In this document: positions 7,824 through 14,944 of the stretch, one piece after another
Numbering within the stretch: position 1 is the stretch's first letter
How the letters are laid out: each line of letters opens with the position of its first letter
Assembly (NCBI GenBank): GCA_021826605.1
Contig: JAKAZF010000012.1
Coordinates: 1-15,337, forward strand
From: Planctomycetota bacterium
Lineage (GTDB): Bacteria > Planctomycetota > Phycisphaerae > WQYP01
Length of the DNA stretch: 15,337 nucleotides
Direction of reading: 5' to 3'
Notes under the pieces: model-generated
What the model was told of the DNA's origin: nothing
The model's input: the letters and a program-made list of their open reading frames with translations, nothing else
Database searches by the model: none
Made by a program: the position numbers and the translations under genes

Positions 7824-8441
7824 ATGTTTCTACCTGCACAGCGCCTGATCGGGATTGTGACCACGCTGGTCGTAATGGCCGCAACACTTTTTGCCACTGA
7901 CCGCGGCGGTGCGGCGGCGGCGCATTCCGGAGTTTCCAAGGCGGCGCTTCCGTTGGTAATTTATAAAAACGGCAACGACGATTCCGGCTACATCCCCAGC
8001 GGCTGGATGGGCGATACCGGCAATATTCACTACAACGGACACTGTTCCACGGCGCACCCGCCGCATGGTTCCGATTGCATCCGGATCAAATATGCCTCGG
8101 ACAGCGGCTGGGGCGGCATCGTGTGGCAGAATCCCGCCAACAATTGGGGTGACGCGCCGGGCGGTTTCGATCTTACCGGCGCAAAAACACTCAGTTTTTG
8201 GGCCAAAAGCAAGCATGCCGGGCAGATCGTTACATTCGGCTACGGGGTGATTGGAACGGCAAAAAAATATCGCGATACCTCAAAGGTAATGCGAAAGATA
8301 ACACTCACAAAAAAATGGAAAAAATACAGTTTCAAGTTGAAAGGCAGGGATATGACGCGCATCGTCACCGGCTTTTTCTTTTCGGCGGGTGCGGCAGGCA
8401 AGCCGTTTACGATTTATCTGGACAACATTGAGTATAAATGA
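7824..8441 (+). CDS. Secreted carbohydrate-binding-like beta-sandwich protein
   Basis: This 205-residue protein begins with a Sec-type signal peptide: a basic residue at position 7, a hydrophobic core at about 9-24, then an Ala-rich region with likely cleavage near residue 33. The mature part has features of a galactose-binding-like or CBM fold. It is rich in aromatic residues (GYIPSGWMGDTG at 55-66, GWGGIVWQNPANNWGD at 95-110, FDLTGAKTLSFWAK at 115-128) and ends with a strand FTIYLDNIEYK. C74 and C85 may form a disulfide. I recognise the style from secreted or multidomain glycoside hydrolases but cannot assign a CBM family. It has no catalytic domain. AGGA lies about 8 nt before the ATG. A secreted GH16 enzyme follows 104 nt downstream, so it may help bind or present a beta-glucan. 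The binding role is inference. Confidence 0.75.
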   Translation: MFLPAQRLIGIVTTLVVMAATLFATDRGGAAAAHSGVSKAALPLVIYKNGNDDSGYIPSGWMGDTGNIHYNGHCSTAHPPHGSDCIRIKYASDSGWGGIVWQNPANNWGDAPGGFDLTGAKTLSFWAKSKHAGQIVTFGYGVIGTAKKYRDTSKVMRKITLTKKWKKYSFKLKGRDMTRIVTGFFFSAGAAGKPFTIYLDNIEYK

Positions 8442-8545
8442 CCCGGCCGGATAAGCAGGACACATTCCCGCGGATTTGCCGGCGACATCCGGTGACGAGC
8501 CGTACGGCTGATGGACCCGCATCGGCGGTGGTGAACGGAGAACAT

Positions 8546-10147
8546 ATGAATCGGCGCTGGTGGAAAATATGTATCAGCCTGCTGTTTTGCGCCGCGGCGC
8601 CGGCGGGCATAGCGGCTGGAGCCGCGGGGACATCGCCGGGAAAGCTTTTGTTTAAGCTGAATTTCACGGGCAAAGCTGGGGCATTGCCATCCAAAAAGCA
8701 ATGGCACTACGATACGGGCTGGGACCCGAATTGCCGCACCTATTATCGCGATGACCGCCAAACCATGGGCGTGGTCAAGGATTCCCATACCCAAAGCGGA
8801 AAAGCGCTGGCCATTCGTGTGATTCCATATCCCGGAAAGCCGGGGGCGTTTGAATCCGCACGCATCACGACATTCTCCAATGCGGCATGTCATGTCCAGT
8901 ACGGCCTGATTGAAGCCCGAATAAAAGTACCGGGGGGACCCGGCGGAGCGGGATCGGGTTCCTGGCCGGCATTCTGGTTATTGGGAACCAATATCCGGCA
9001 AGTCGGGTGGCCGCAGTGCGGCGAGATTGCTGTCATGGAAAGTGCCGGAAATCGGCCCGGCGTCGTCACGGGTACCATTCACGGCCCCGGCACCGGCGCC
9101 GGGGCGCCATACACCCTGCCGGCCGGGCAGGAGTTCTGGCGACACTACCATATCTTTGGAGTTCAATGGAGCCCCCGTGAAATTGAGTTCCTGTGTGATG
9201 GCCACGCCTATGCCCTTTTTACCCCGTCAGACCAGGCCGCGGGCAGCTGGGTTTTTGACCATCCATTTTATATCATCCTCAATGTCGCCGAGGGCGGCGC
9301 CTACGGCGGGGCGCCGGCGCCGACGGCGACTTATCCCCAAACCATGTACGTGGACTGGATAAGGGCCTACCGGTGGACGCTTGCCGCTCCCACCGCCCTG
9401 CGGGTGCGTGCCGCCGGGCATGACCGGGTGCGGGTAGGCTGGACGGATACGGCATTTGATGAGAGCGGATTTGTGCTCCAGCGATCCACATCAGCCGATT
9501 TTTCCAGCCGCGTAAAAGAGTGGAAACTCTCCGCCATGAACAGTTCAATAAGGGATTCCGGGCTTTCAGCGGGTGTTACCTATTATTACCGGATTTCCGC
9601 GGTCGAAGGAAATCATCAGTCCGCGTGGTCATTGATCCGCAGCGCCGTGGCGAGGCGCGGTGTCCCTGCCGCGTTAACGAATGCGGCCGGACGGGCCGTT
9701 ATCGCCGTCAATTGCGGCGGTCCGGCAGGGGACGGCTTCTTGGCGGACCGGTATTTCACGAAATCCGCCACTGATGCGCCGGGCCGTCACCCGGTTATTC
9801 GTACCGGCAACTCAAGGAGCATTCCGGAAAGCGTTTATCAGTCCAATCGGTATGGTTCGTTTACCTATACGCTGCCGCATTTAAAACCGCATGGTCGTTA
9901 CATTCTGGAATTGAATTTTTGCGAGGGCTACTGGCACGGCCCGCGGAAACGGCTGTTTGCGGTGTTTGCCGATGGTGTGCCCATTCTCAATGATTTCGAT
10001 ATTTATGCCGCCGCGGGCGGGCGGTACAAAGCGGTCAACCGGTTGTTTCGTGTCAAGGCGGATCGTCATGGAAAATTGGTCCTGCGGTTTGTATCTCAGC
10101 GGGATAATGCGCAGGTAAACGGCATTGAGGTTTATCCCGCTCGCTGA
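8546..10147 (+). CDS. Secreted GH16 family glycoside hydrolase with FN3 and malectin-like domains
   Basis: This 533-residue secreted protein has a signal peptide at 1-28, a GH16 jelly-roll domain at about 33-278, an FN3-like domain at about 281-372 and a malectin-like (CBM57-type) domain at about 384-532. GH16 enzymes cleave beta-1,3 or mixed-linkage glucans, agar or carrageenan with retention. Typical strands are GLIEARIKVPGG, SWPAFWLLGTN and WSPREIEFLCDG. The catalytic signature at 160-165 reads EIAVME. The nucleophile Glu (E160) and acid/base Glu (E165) are present, but the Asp expected at position 162 (ExDxxE) is Ala (codon GCT, one base from GAT). Activity may therefore be lowered or lost. 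The malectin-like domain starts AVIAVNCGG and ends VNGIEVYPAR. The start at 8546 has GGAG 6 nt upstream and gives a clean signal peptide; the frame extends back to 8438, but that adds no plausible signal. It is probably co-transcribed with the preceding gene. Confidence 0.88.
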   Translation: MNRRWWKICISLLFCAAAPAGIAAGAAGTSPGKLLFKLNFTGKAGALPSKKQWHYDTGWDPNCRTYYRDDRQTMGVVKDSHTQSGKALAIRVIPYPGKPGAFESARITTFSNAACHVQYGLIEARIKVPGGPGGAGSGSWPAFWLLGTNIRQVGWPQCGEIAVMESAGNRPGVVTGTIHGPGTGAGAPYTLPAGQEFWRHYHIFGVQWSPREIEFLCDGHAYALFTPSDQAAGSWVFDHPFYIILNVAEGGAYGGAPAPTATYPQTMYVDWIRAYRWTLAAPTALRVRAAGHDRVRVGWTDTAFDESGFVLQRSTSADFSSRVKEWKLSAMNSSIRDSGLSAGVTYYYRISAVEGNHQSAWSLIRSAVARRGVPAALTNAAGRAVIAVNCGGPAGDGFLADRYFTKSATDAPGRHPVIRTGNSRSIPESVYQSNRYGSFTYTLPHLKPHGRYILELNFCEGYWHGPRKRLFAVFADGVPILNDFDIYAAAGGRYKAVNRLFRVKADRHGKLVLRFVSQRDNAQVNGIEVYPAR

Positions 10148-10161
10148 TGGCGGGCGGTTTT
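10136..10161 (+). terminator. Weak terminator-like hairpin at the end of the GH16 gene
   Basis: CCCGC (10136-10140) pairs with GCGGG (10150-10154) over a 9-nt loop, and TTTT follows after three bases. The stem overlaps the stop codon region. It lies in the 56-nt gap between convergent genes, where a terminator is expected, but the stem is short. Confidence 0.3.
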
Positions 10162-10203
10162 ACGGCGGCGGCAAGAGTACAACAATCCGCATCCGCAGGC
10201 GGG

Positions 10204-10695
10204 TTACTCCAGAATCTCCACCGGAGTGCCCACGGCGCACATGGCAAAAAGCCGGGCCATGTCCGCATTGCACAGGGCCACACAGCCGGCGGTGGACGTG
10301 CGGCCTTCCGCGCCGCCATGAATAAAAATTTCTCCGCCCAGCGGTGTTTTCCAAACGCGGTCCTGCGTGGCCGGATCGCTCATATCGCCGTCGGCCAGAT
10401 CCGCCATCAACCGGTCAAACTGCGGCTGGGTCAACAGGCCGCACTCCAGGCCGCGTCTGGCGGCGGCTTCATCCGGATAATTCAATCCCAGGGACAGGAA
10501 GAATTTGCTCCCGGGATTGCGAAACACCACTTTGAATGTTCCCAGCGGCGTTTTGCGGTCCCCTTCGATTTGCTTGTCACCGGAATTTGAACCGCTGATG
10601 CAGGGATACGCGGCGATCTGTCTGCCGGCAGCGATGACTTCCAGAATGCCACGGGATTTTATGACACGAAGTTGTATACCTGTGTGCACGTTCAT
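10204..10695 (-). CDS. L,D-transpeptidase (YkuD domain, YafK-like)
   Basis: This 163-residue protein is almost entirely a YkuD domain. It has the entry segment GDRKTPLGTFKV at 45-56 and the catalytic region IFIHGG (H126) followed by STAGCVAL with the nucleophile C138. L,D-transpeptidases cross-link peptidoglycan stem peptides (3-3 links) or attach proteins to the wall through a Cys thioester. The short spacing and the pattern AGCVALCNADM resemble YafK-type members. No signal peptide or membrane segment is visible, although the substrate is normally periplasmic. The start may be wrong, export may depend on a partner, or the enzyme may act otherwise. Its ATG overlaps the stop of the upstream DUF218 gene (ATGA), pointing to translational coupling and a joint envelope role. 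Confidence 0.88.
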   Translation of the reverse strand: MNVHTGIQLRVIKSRGILEVIAAGRQIAAYPCISGSNSGDKQIEGDRKTPLGTFKVVFRNPGSKFFLSLGLNYPDEAAARRGLECGLLTQPQFDRLMADLADGDMSDPATQDRVWKTPLGGEIFIHGGAEGRTSTAGCVALCNADMARLFAMCAVGTPVEILE

Positions 10696-11822
10696 TTTTT
10701 ATCATCCGGATTGTGGTACTGCCGGTCAAAAAAGTAAACAGGATACGCGACGAGTTCACGTATCACGGAAAATGGGTCGGTCTGGAACCATTGATGATCT
10801 TTCGCTGCAAGGGTCCAGGTCTTGATGCCTATCTGGCGGAAGGCCAGCTGCGTGCGCGGCAAATGATAATCCGAACTTATGGCGACAACCGTTTTGAACC
10901 CGCGCTGCCGCATGACGCGCCGTACGTTAAAAGCCGTGTACCGCGTGTTGTCTCCATGGAAGTCAAGAATAATGCGATTGCGCGGCACCCGGTGCGACAG
11001 GGCGATTTTCAGCATGGCGTCCGGTTGGTTGCGGTGCGATTTGAGCGCGCCGTCAGGGGCGGAACCGCTGAGCATCAGGTATCGAATACGGTGCTGCATG
11101 AAAAGTTGAACGCCCATAAGGGTGCGGTTGCGCATCGCACGGTCGCAAATGTCGCCGGGAAGAACCGCATGGCCCAGCACCACTCCCAGGTCAATGGTTC
11201 CGGTGGACGGAGGGGGATCCGCGCGGAATTCGCAGCTGAAAACCCATACCATCAGGGCGGCGAATAACAGGCTGAAAATACGATCCTTCCACCCATACCG
11301 CAGCAGACGCATGGTTTTTTCCGGCGGGGGCAGCGAGCCTGCGGATGTACTGAAAATGCCGCCGGGAGACGCCCCCAGCCACACGGCAAACGCCAGCAGC
11401 ACCAGCAGGCACATGGGGGGGCCAATCTGCAGGTTTCCATGGCGTTGGGCCAGCAGGTGATAGTAATACAGGGTGTTGGCCAGCAGCGCCAGCATCACCA
11501 TCCACGATGGGATCAGAAGCAGACGGTTCAGCCATAATCGCCGGCACACAAGCCGGGGTGAAATGACCGGCGCGGCCGGAATGTCCAGGCAACGGCTCAA
11601 ACCGAGTGCAATAAGCGAAAGCAACCAGACAATCAGCAGCGGCTGGGCCAAAGGCCCGGCCTGACGCAGATCAATCCAGCGAAAACTTTGGCCGGTCAGA
11701 ATGCTGATGCCGCCCGCCCAGTAGATTGCGGTTTCCAGGCATCGCAGCGGATAGGTAACCTTCGGCCATGGACTTGCGGATGGATCTGCGGAACCGTTGG
11801 CTATATTGCCGCATTGCGCCAT
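10692..11822 (-). CDS. Membrane protein with YdcF/SanA/ElyC-like DUF218 domain
   Basis: This 376-residue protein has four or five hydrophobic segments in its first half (about 33-46, 60-76, 99-122, 135-150 and 182-198). A DUF218 domain follows (about 209-365), with GVVLGHAV at 213-220, LMLSGS at 249-254, the conserved acidic stretch around 286-294 and SSDYHLPRT at 316-324. Relatives such as ElyC and SanA affect envelope integrity and lipid-carrier or peptidoglycan metabolism in E. coli, but their chemistry is not settled. The topology would place the domain outside the membrane. The gene begins only 35 nt after the GH3 stop and ends in an ATGA overlap with the L,D-transpeptidase, so the three may form one transcript. 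The ribosome-binding site at 11822 is weak (GGAA about 9 nt away), which leaves the start uncertain. Confidence 0.85.
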   Translation of the reverse strand: MAQCGNIANGSADPSASPWPKVTYPLRCLETAIYWAGGISILTGQSFRWIDLRQAGPLAQPLLIVWLLSLIALGLSRCLDIPAAPVISPRLVCRRLWLNRLLLIPSWMVMLALLANTLYYYHLLAQRHGNLQIGPPMCLLVLLAFAVWLGASPGGIFSTSAGSLPPPEKTMRLLRYGWKDRIFSLLFAALMVWVFSCEFRADPPPSTGTIDLGVVLGHAVLPGDICDRAMRNRTLMGVQLFMQHRIRYLMLSGSAPDGALKSHRNQPDAMLKIALSHRVPRNRIILDFHGDNTRYTAFNVRRVMRQRGFKTVVAISSDYHLPRTQLAFRQIGIKTWTLAAKDHQWFQTDPFSVIRELVAYPVYFFDRQYHNPDDKK

Positions 11823-11857
11823 GCCGTATCATTCCATACCAAACCTGTTCCGCGTCA

Positions 11858-14428
11858 TCAGGACCCGCCGGGCGCCGGACCATCCATTATACGAATGGCG
11901 CCCCGCAGGTGAATATCAGCGGACGAACTTCCGATCATTATATCAACCGTCGCCGGAACAAGAACAAAGTCATGAGCGGTTTGACTCCAATACCGCAGGG
12001 CCTGATCGCTGTGATCCAGCGTCAGGCTGACTGTCTTTGTTTCGCCCGGTTTAAGCGGGATGCGGTCAAAGTTGACCAACTGCTTGATGGGCCGCTGCAC
12101 TTTTGCGTCCCGCACGTGAATGTAAAGCTGCGGCACCGCGTCACCCGCCGTCAGGCCGGTATTGGTGATATCCACCGCTATCTGAATGCTTGATCCCGGT
12201 GAAAGCGTATTGGCGCTGATGTTGAGATTCTTATATTCGAATCGCGTGTAACTCAAGCCATGGCCGAACGGGTAAAGCGGCTGATTCTTAAAGTACATGT
12301 AGGTACGGCCGTGGCGAATATTAAAATCATGAAATCGCGGGAGTTGGCTCACGCTGTGGAACCATGTGGTGGAAAGCTTTCCACCGGGGTTATAATCGCC
12401 GAAAATAACATCCGCCAGGGCGTTTCCCTGCTGTTCGCCGAGGAACAGACCTCCGACGATCGCCGGCAGATTCTCCTGTTCCCAGTTCACGGCGACCGGA
12501 GCGTTGGAGGAAATCACCAGAATTGTATGGGGATTGGCGGCGAACACCGCCTTGGCGAGTTGGTGCTGCGCGCCGGGCAAATGAATATGCCGCCGATCAT
12601 GTCCCTCGGCATCCACCTGCTGGTCCGCCCCGACGAACAGCAGGACGGCATCCGCATTTTTGGCCGCTTTCACGGCTTTGGCAAATTCCACGTCATCGCG
12701 CCGGCCGGTTACCGTGCAACCCATTGCATAGTCCACCTGCACCTGCGAACTGTGTGGAATCGGCAGGGGTTGAGCCGGCGAGAGATGAAACGACTGGACA
12801 TTGAACAGGTTCGGATGATTTCCACGGAAACAAAGGTAGACCGTATGCTGCCCCGTCACCGGCTCAATCCGCGCTGAAACATTCGTCCATGATTGCCAAT
12901 GATTTGTGCCCGGGACGTCCAGCGTGCAGATAACCGGGCCGGTCAGGCTGTCGAGGCGAACATCCATAAACCCGCCGCTGGTGGCGCTGGCCACACGGGC
13001 GGTAAACAGGCTGGCGCCTGTGAACACAACGTTTTCGTAACTGGCCCAGGTGCCGTTGTTGATGTACCCAAGGTCTTCACCCCCTTCCACGCACGGTTCG
13101 GTGTGCGGGGTGCCGTATACATTTTCAAAATGCGATGCACGCTTGCTGTACGAAGGCACAGCGGTGATTCCCAACTTTCGGTATATTCCCTGAAGGGGTG
13201 AAATACGGAAATTGGGGCTGCCGCTGTAATTGCCGAGGTGGCATTCATCGGCCATCGGCCCGATTACCGCCAATTTCTTCAACGTGGATTTGTTCAGAGG
13301 CAGTGTCTGATTGTCGTTCTTAAACAGAACAATCGATTGCCGGGCGATCTCGCGGGCGAGTTCGCGGTGGGCCGGGCTTTCGCGGCATGAAATGGGAATC
13401 GTGTGATAAGGTATTTGATCCTGCGGATCAAAGTTGCCCAGCAGTATCCGTCCCGTGATGCTGCGGGTCAGCGAATGGTCCAGCGTTTCTTCGCCGATCA
13501 GTTCTTGATTAACCGCGTGCATCAGATGGTCCTGCAGCGTGGACCCGCAGTTGATATCGCAGCCCGCGTTTACCGCCATCGCAGCCGCCTGGGCGTAAGT
13601 GGGAACAAAGTGATGGGTGCGGTGGATATCGCCGACGGCGTCGCAATCAGAGACCACGTAACCGCGGAATCCCCAGCGGTTGCGCAAAAGATCCGTCAGC
13701 AAAAAGGGATTCCCCGTGGTGGGAATGCCGTTCATGGAATTGTATGAACTCATGACCGTAAATACCTTCCCTCGTGTGACGCACGCATGAAATCCGCGCG
13801 AGTAATACTCCCAGAAACTTCGCGCGTCCACCGTTTCCGACACTGTTTCGCGGTCGGAATCCGTGTCGTTAAGGATAAAATGCTTGGCACAGGCAATGGT
13901 CTTGAGATATTTTTTATCATCTCCCTGCATGCCATGAATAGTGTGCACCGCCATTTCCGCCACCAGGCACGGGTCTTCACCGTAATTCTCGCCGATGCGT
14001 CCCCAACGCGGATCGCGGGCGCCCATGTTCACGGTCGGCGGGGAAAACATTGCCAGCCCCTGTCCGTTTCTTTTGTGCCATGCCCATATTTCGTCGCTTG
14101 CCGCCGTGAAAACGCGCTTAACCAACCGCCGGTTAAACGAACATCCCATGGCCAGCGGCAATGGAAAACTGGTGACCGGCCCGCCATGGATAAGCCCGTG
14201 CAGGGCCTCGCTGGCGTAAAAATTGAACGCCGGCATACCCAGTCGGGGAATGGCCGGGACTGAATTGCCGAACTGGCTTATCTTTTCCGCCAGTGTCATG
14301 CGGGCTACCAGTGCCGCCGCCTTCCTTCGGACGCTTTCAAAGTGCTCCGGTGCGATACCACCCATATCCAGTGATTTAGTACCGCGACCGCCTGCTCCAG
14401 CCGGTGACTCCATGCCAACCGTTGACAT
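11858..14428 (-). CDS. GH3 family beta-glycosidase (beta-xylosidase/beta-glucosidase type) with inserted CBM6-like module
   Basis: The 856 codons open from the ATG at 14428 encode a complete GH3 enzyme that releases terminal sugars from beta-linked oligosaccharides. Order: GH3 N-terminal barrel (about 35-340) with DPRWGRIGENYGEDP at 139-153, KHF at 182-184 and the nucleophile D261 in VVSDCDAV; a C-terminal sandwich (about 365-690) interrupted at about 440-550 by a CBM6-like beta-sandwich (WASYENVVF, DVPGTNHWQSW, VYLCFRG); the probable acid/base E608 in DAEGHDR; then PFGHGLSYTRFEY and an FN3-like tail (about 740-845). SDCDA rather than SDW is common in xylosidase-like GH3 members, so xylosidase activity is as likely as glucosidase. 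The ATG at 14428 has no ribosome-binding site. The frame continues upstream into a twin-arginine lipoprotein signal, and a strong ribosome-binding site with ATG sits at 14557, but a TAA at 14522-14524 breaks the frame. The natural product may thus be unmade, truncated or mis-sequenced. Confidence 0.9.
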   Translation of the reverse strand: MSTVGMESPAGAGGRGTKSLDMGGIAPEHFESVRRKAAALVARMTLAEKISQFGNSVPAIPRLGMPAFNFYASEALHGLIHGGPVTSFPLPLAMGCSFNRRLVKRVFTAASDEIWAWHKRNGQGLAMFSPPTVNMGARDPRWGRIGENYGEDPCLVAEMAVHTIHGMQGDDKKYLKTIACAKHFILNDTDSDRETVSETVDARSFWEYYSRGFHACVTRGKVFTVMSSYNSMNGIPTTGNPFLLTDLLRNRWGFRGYVVSDCDAVGDIHRTHHFVPTYAQAAAMAVNAGCDINCGSTLQDHLMHAVNQELIGEETLDHSLTRSITGRILLGNFDPQDQIPYHTIPISCRESPAHRELAREIARQSIVLFKNDNQTLPLNKSTLKKLAVIGPMADECHLGNYSGSPNFRISPLQGIYRKLGITAVPSYSKRASHFENVYGTPHTEPCVEGGEDLGYINNGTWASYENVVFTGASLFTARVASATSGGFMDVRLDSLTGPVICTLDVPGTNHWQSWTNVSARIEPVTGQHTVYLCFRGNHPNLFNVQSFHLSPAQPLPIPHSSQVQVDYAMGCTVTGRRDDVEFAKAVKAAKNADAVLLFVGADQQVDAEGHDRRHIHLPGAQHQLAKAVFAANPHTILVISSNAPVAVNWEQENLPAIVGGLFLGEQQGNALADVIFGDYNPGGKLSTTWFHSVSQLPRFHDFNIRHGRTYMYFKNQPLYPFGHGLSYTRFEYKNLNISANTLSPGSSIQIAVDITNTGLTAGDAVPQLYIHVRDAKVQRPIKQLVNFDRIPLKPGETKTVSLTLDHSDQALRYWSQTAHDFVLVPATVDIMIGSSSADIHLRGAIRIMDGPAPGGS

Positions 14429-14557
14429 GGATGTGCGCGTTTGACATCCGGCGACCGCCGCCGTTGCGCCGGTAGCGGCTGCTATGGCCAGAAAATCACG
14501 GCGATTGACGGCTTTCGACGTTTAGCTTTGTTGCCCGGATTTCGACTTGGGTTGCAT
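14429..14557 (-). other. Hidden 5' end of the GH3 gene: start codon, premature TAA and Tat lipoprotein signal
   Basis: Directly upstream and in frame with the GH3 protein, the minus strand reads ATG (14555-14557), ten sense codons (QPKSKSGQQS), a TAA at 14522-14524, then TSKAVNRRDFLAIAAATG followed by ATAAVAGC. RRDFLAIAA is a twin-arginine motif and VAGC is a lipobox, with Cys at 14444-14446. Together these are a normal Tat lipoprotein signal. AAGGAG at 14567-14572 stands 9 nt before the ATG. No ATG, GTG or TTG lies between the TAA and the twin-arginine codons. Without the TAA this would be a complete 898-residue Tat-exported lipoprotein; codon 12 is one substitution from CAA, AAA or GAA. TAA also ends other genes in this window, so reassignment is unlikely. 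Confidence 0.75.
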
Positions 14558-14566
14558 AGGGATGAT

Positions 14567-14572
14567 CTCCTT
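14567..14572 (-). promoter_or_regulatory. Strong Shine-Dalgarno of the GH3 gene
   Basis: AAGGAG on the minus strand lies 9 nt before the ATG at 14555-14557. It marks the intended start of the GH3 precursor, in contrast to the ATG at 14428, which has none. Confidence 0.7.
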
Positions 14573-14944
14573 AAAGCTATGTCGGTCTGGACAATGCATT
14601 CGGTCGGCGCCATCGTGGAAGCTGACTGCCGCAGTTCAGATGCAACGTTACCTTCTCCGTGTTATTGCAGGAACCGGCCGTATCCAAGACGTCGTGTTCG
14701 TCTTTGGATGTCGATATGTTGACCGGGTGAACTGCCGCCGGGGCGAACCATAGCTGGAATTTTACGGCCGCCGATTCAAATTGCAACGCCGTACCGATGG
14801 ATGGCCGGCGTGAATTTGTCCCCGGATGTCTGGTTTCCAGATATAAATATTCTTTACCGGGCGAGGCCGGCAAGCTATAGTCTTTTAAGGGCAGAACGGT
14901 ATGACGACCCGCGATAAGGGTGGCGAAACCAGGAAAAAGGCCTT
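14573..14944. other. Divergent intergenic region between GH3 and the P-type ATPase
   Basis: This stretch of about 370 nt should hold the GH3 promoter (minus) and the ATPase promoter (plus). The plus promoter candidate at 14853-14881 is listed separately. A minus-strand frame of 98 codons (14577-14873, TTG start) ends 19 nt before the GH3 start codon, but it has no recognised domain and no ribosome-binding site, so I do not call it a gene. No convincing -35/-10 pair was found for GH3. Confidence 0.45.
14853..14881 (+). promoter_or_regulatory. Candidate promoter of the heavy-metal ATPase gene
   Basis: TTTACC (14853-14858) and TATAGT (14876-14881) are spaced by exactly 17 nt, with a start about 64 nt before the ATG. 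The -10 matches 5 of 6 sigma70-like bases. The 19-nt spacer typical of MerR/CueR-activated promoters is absent, so metal control, if any, would work differently. Confidence 0.45.

Noticed and set aside
8438..8545. 36-codon upstream extension of the GH16 frame overlapping the previous stop by ATGA
   Set aside because: The extension is basic and not signal-like. The ATG at 8546 has its own ribosome-binding site and starts a clean signal peptide.
14522..14524. Recoding of TAA as a sense codon
   Set aside because: TAA is used as an ordinary stop by the epimerase and the L,D-transpeptidase genes in this window, and no recoding structure is evident.
14577..14873. 98-codon minus-strand frame just upstream of the GH3 start
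   Set aside because: It has a TTG start, no ribosome-binding site and no recognisable domain, and it overlaps the likely promoter region of both neighbours.
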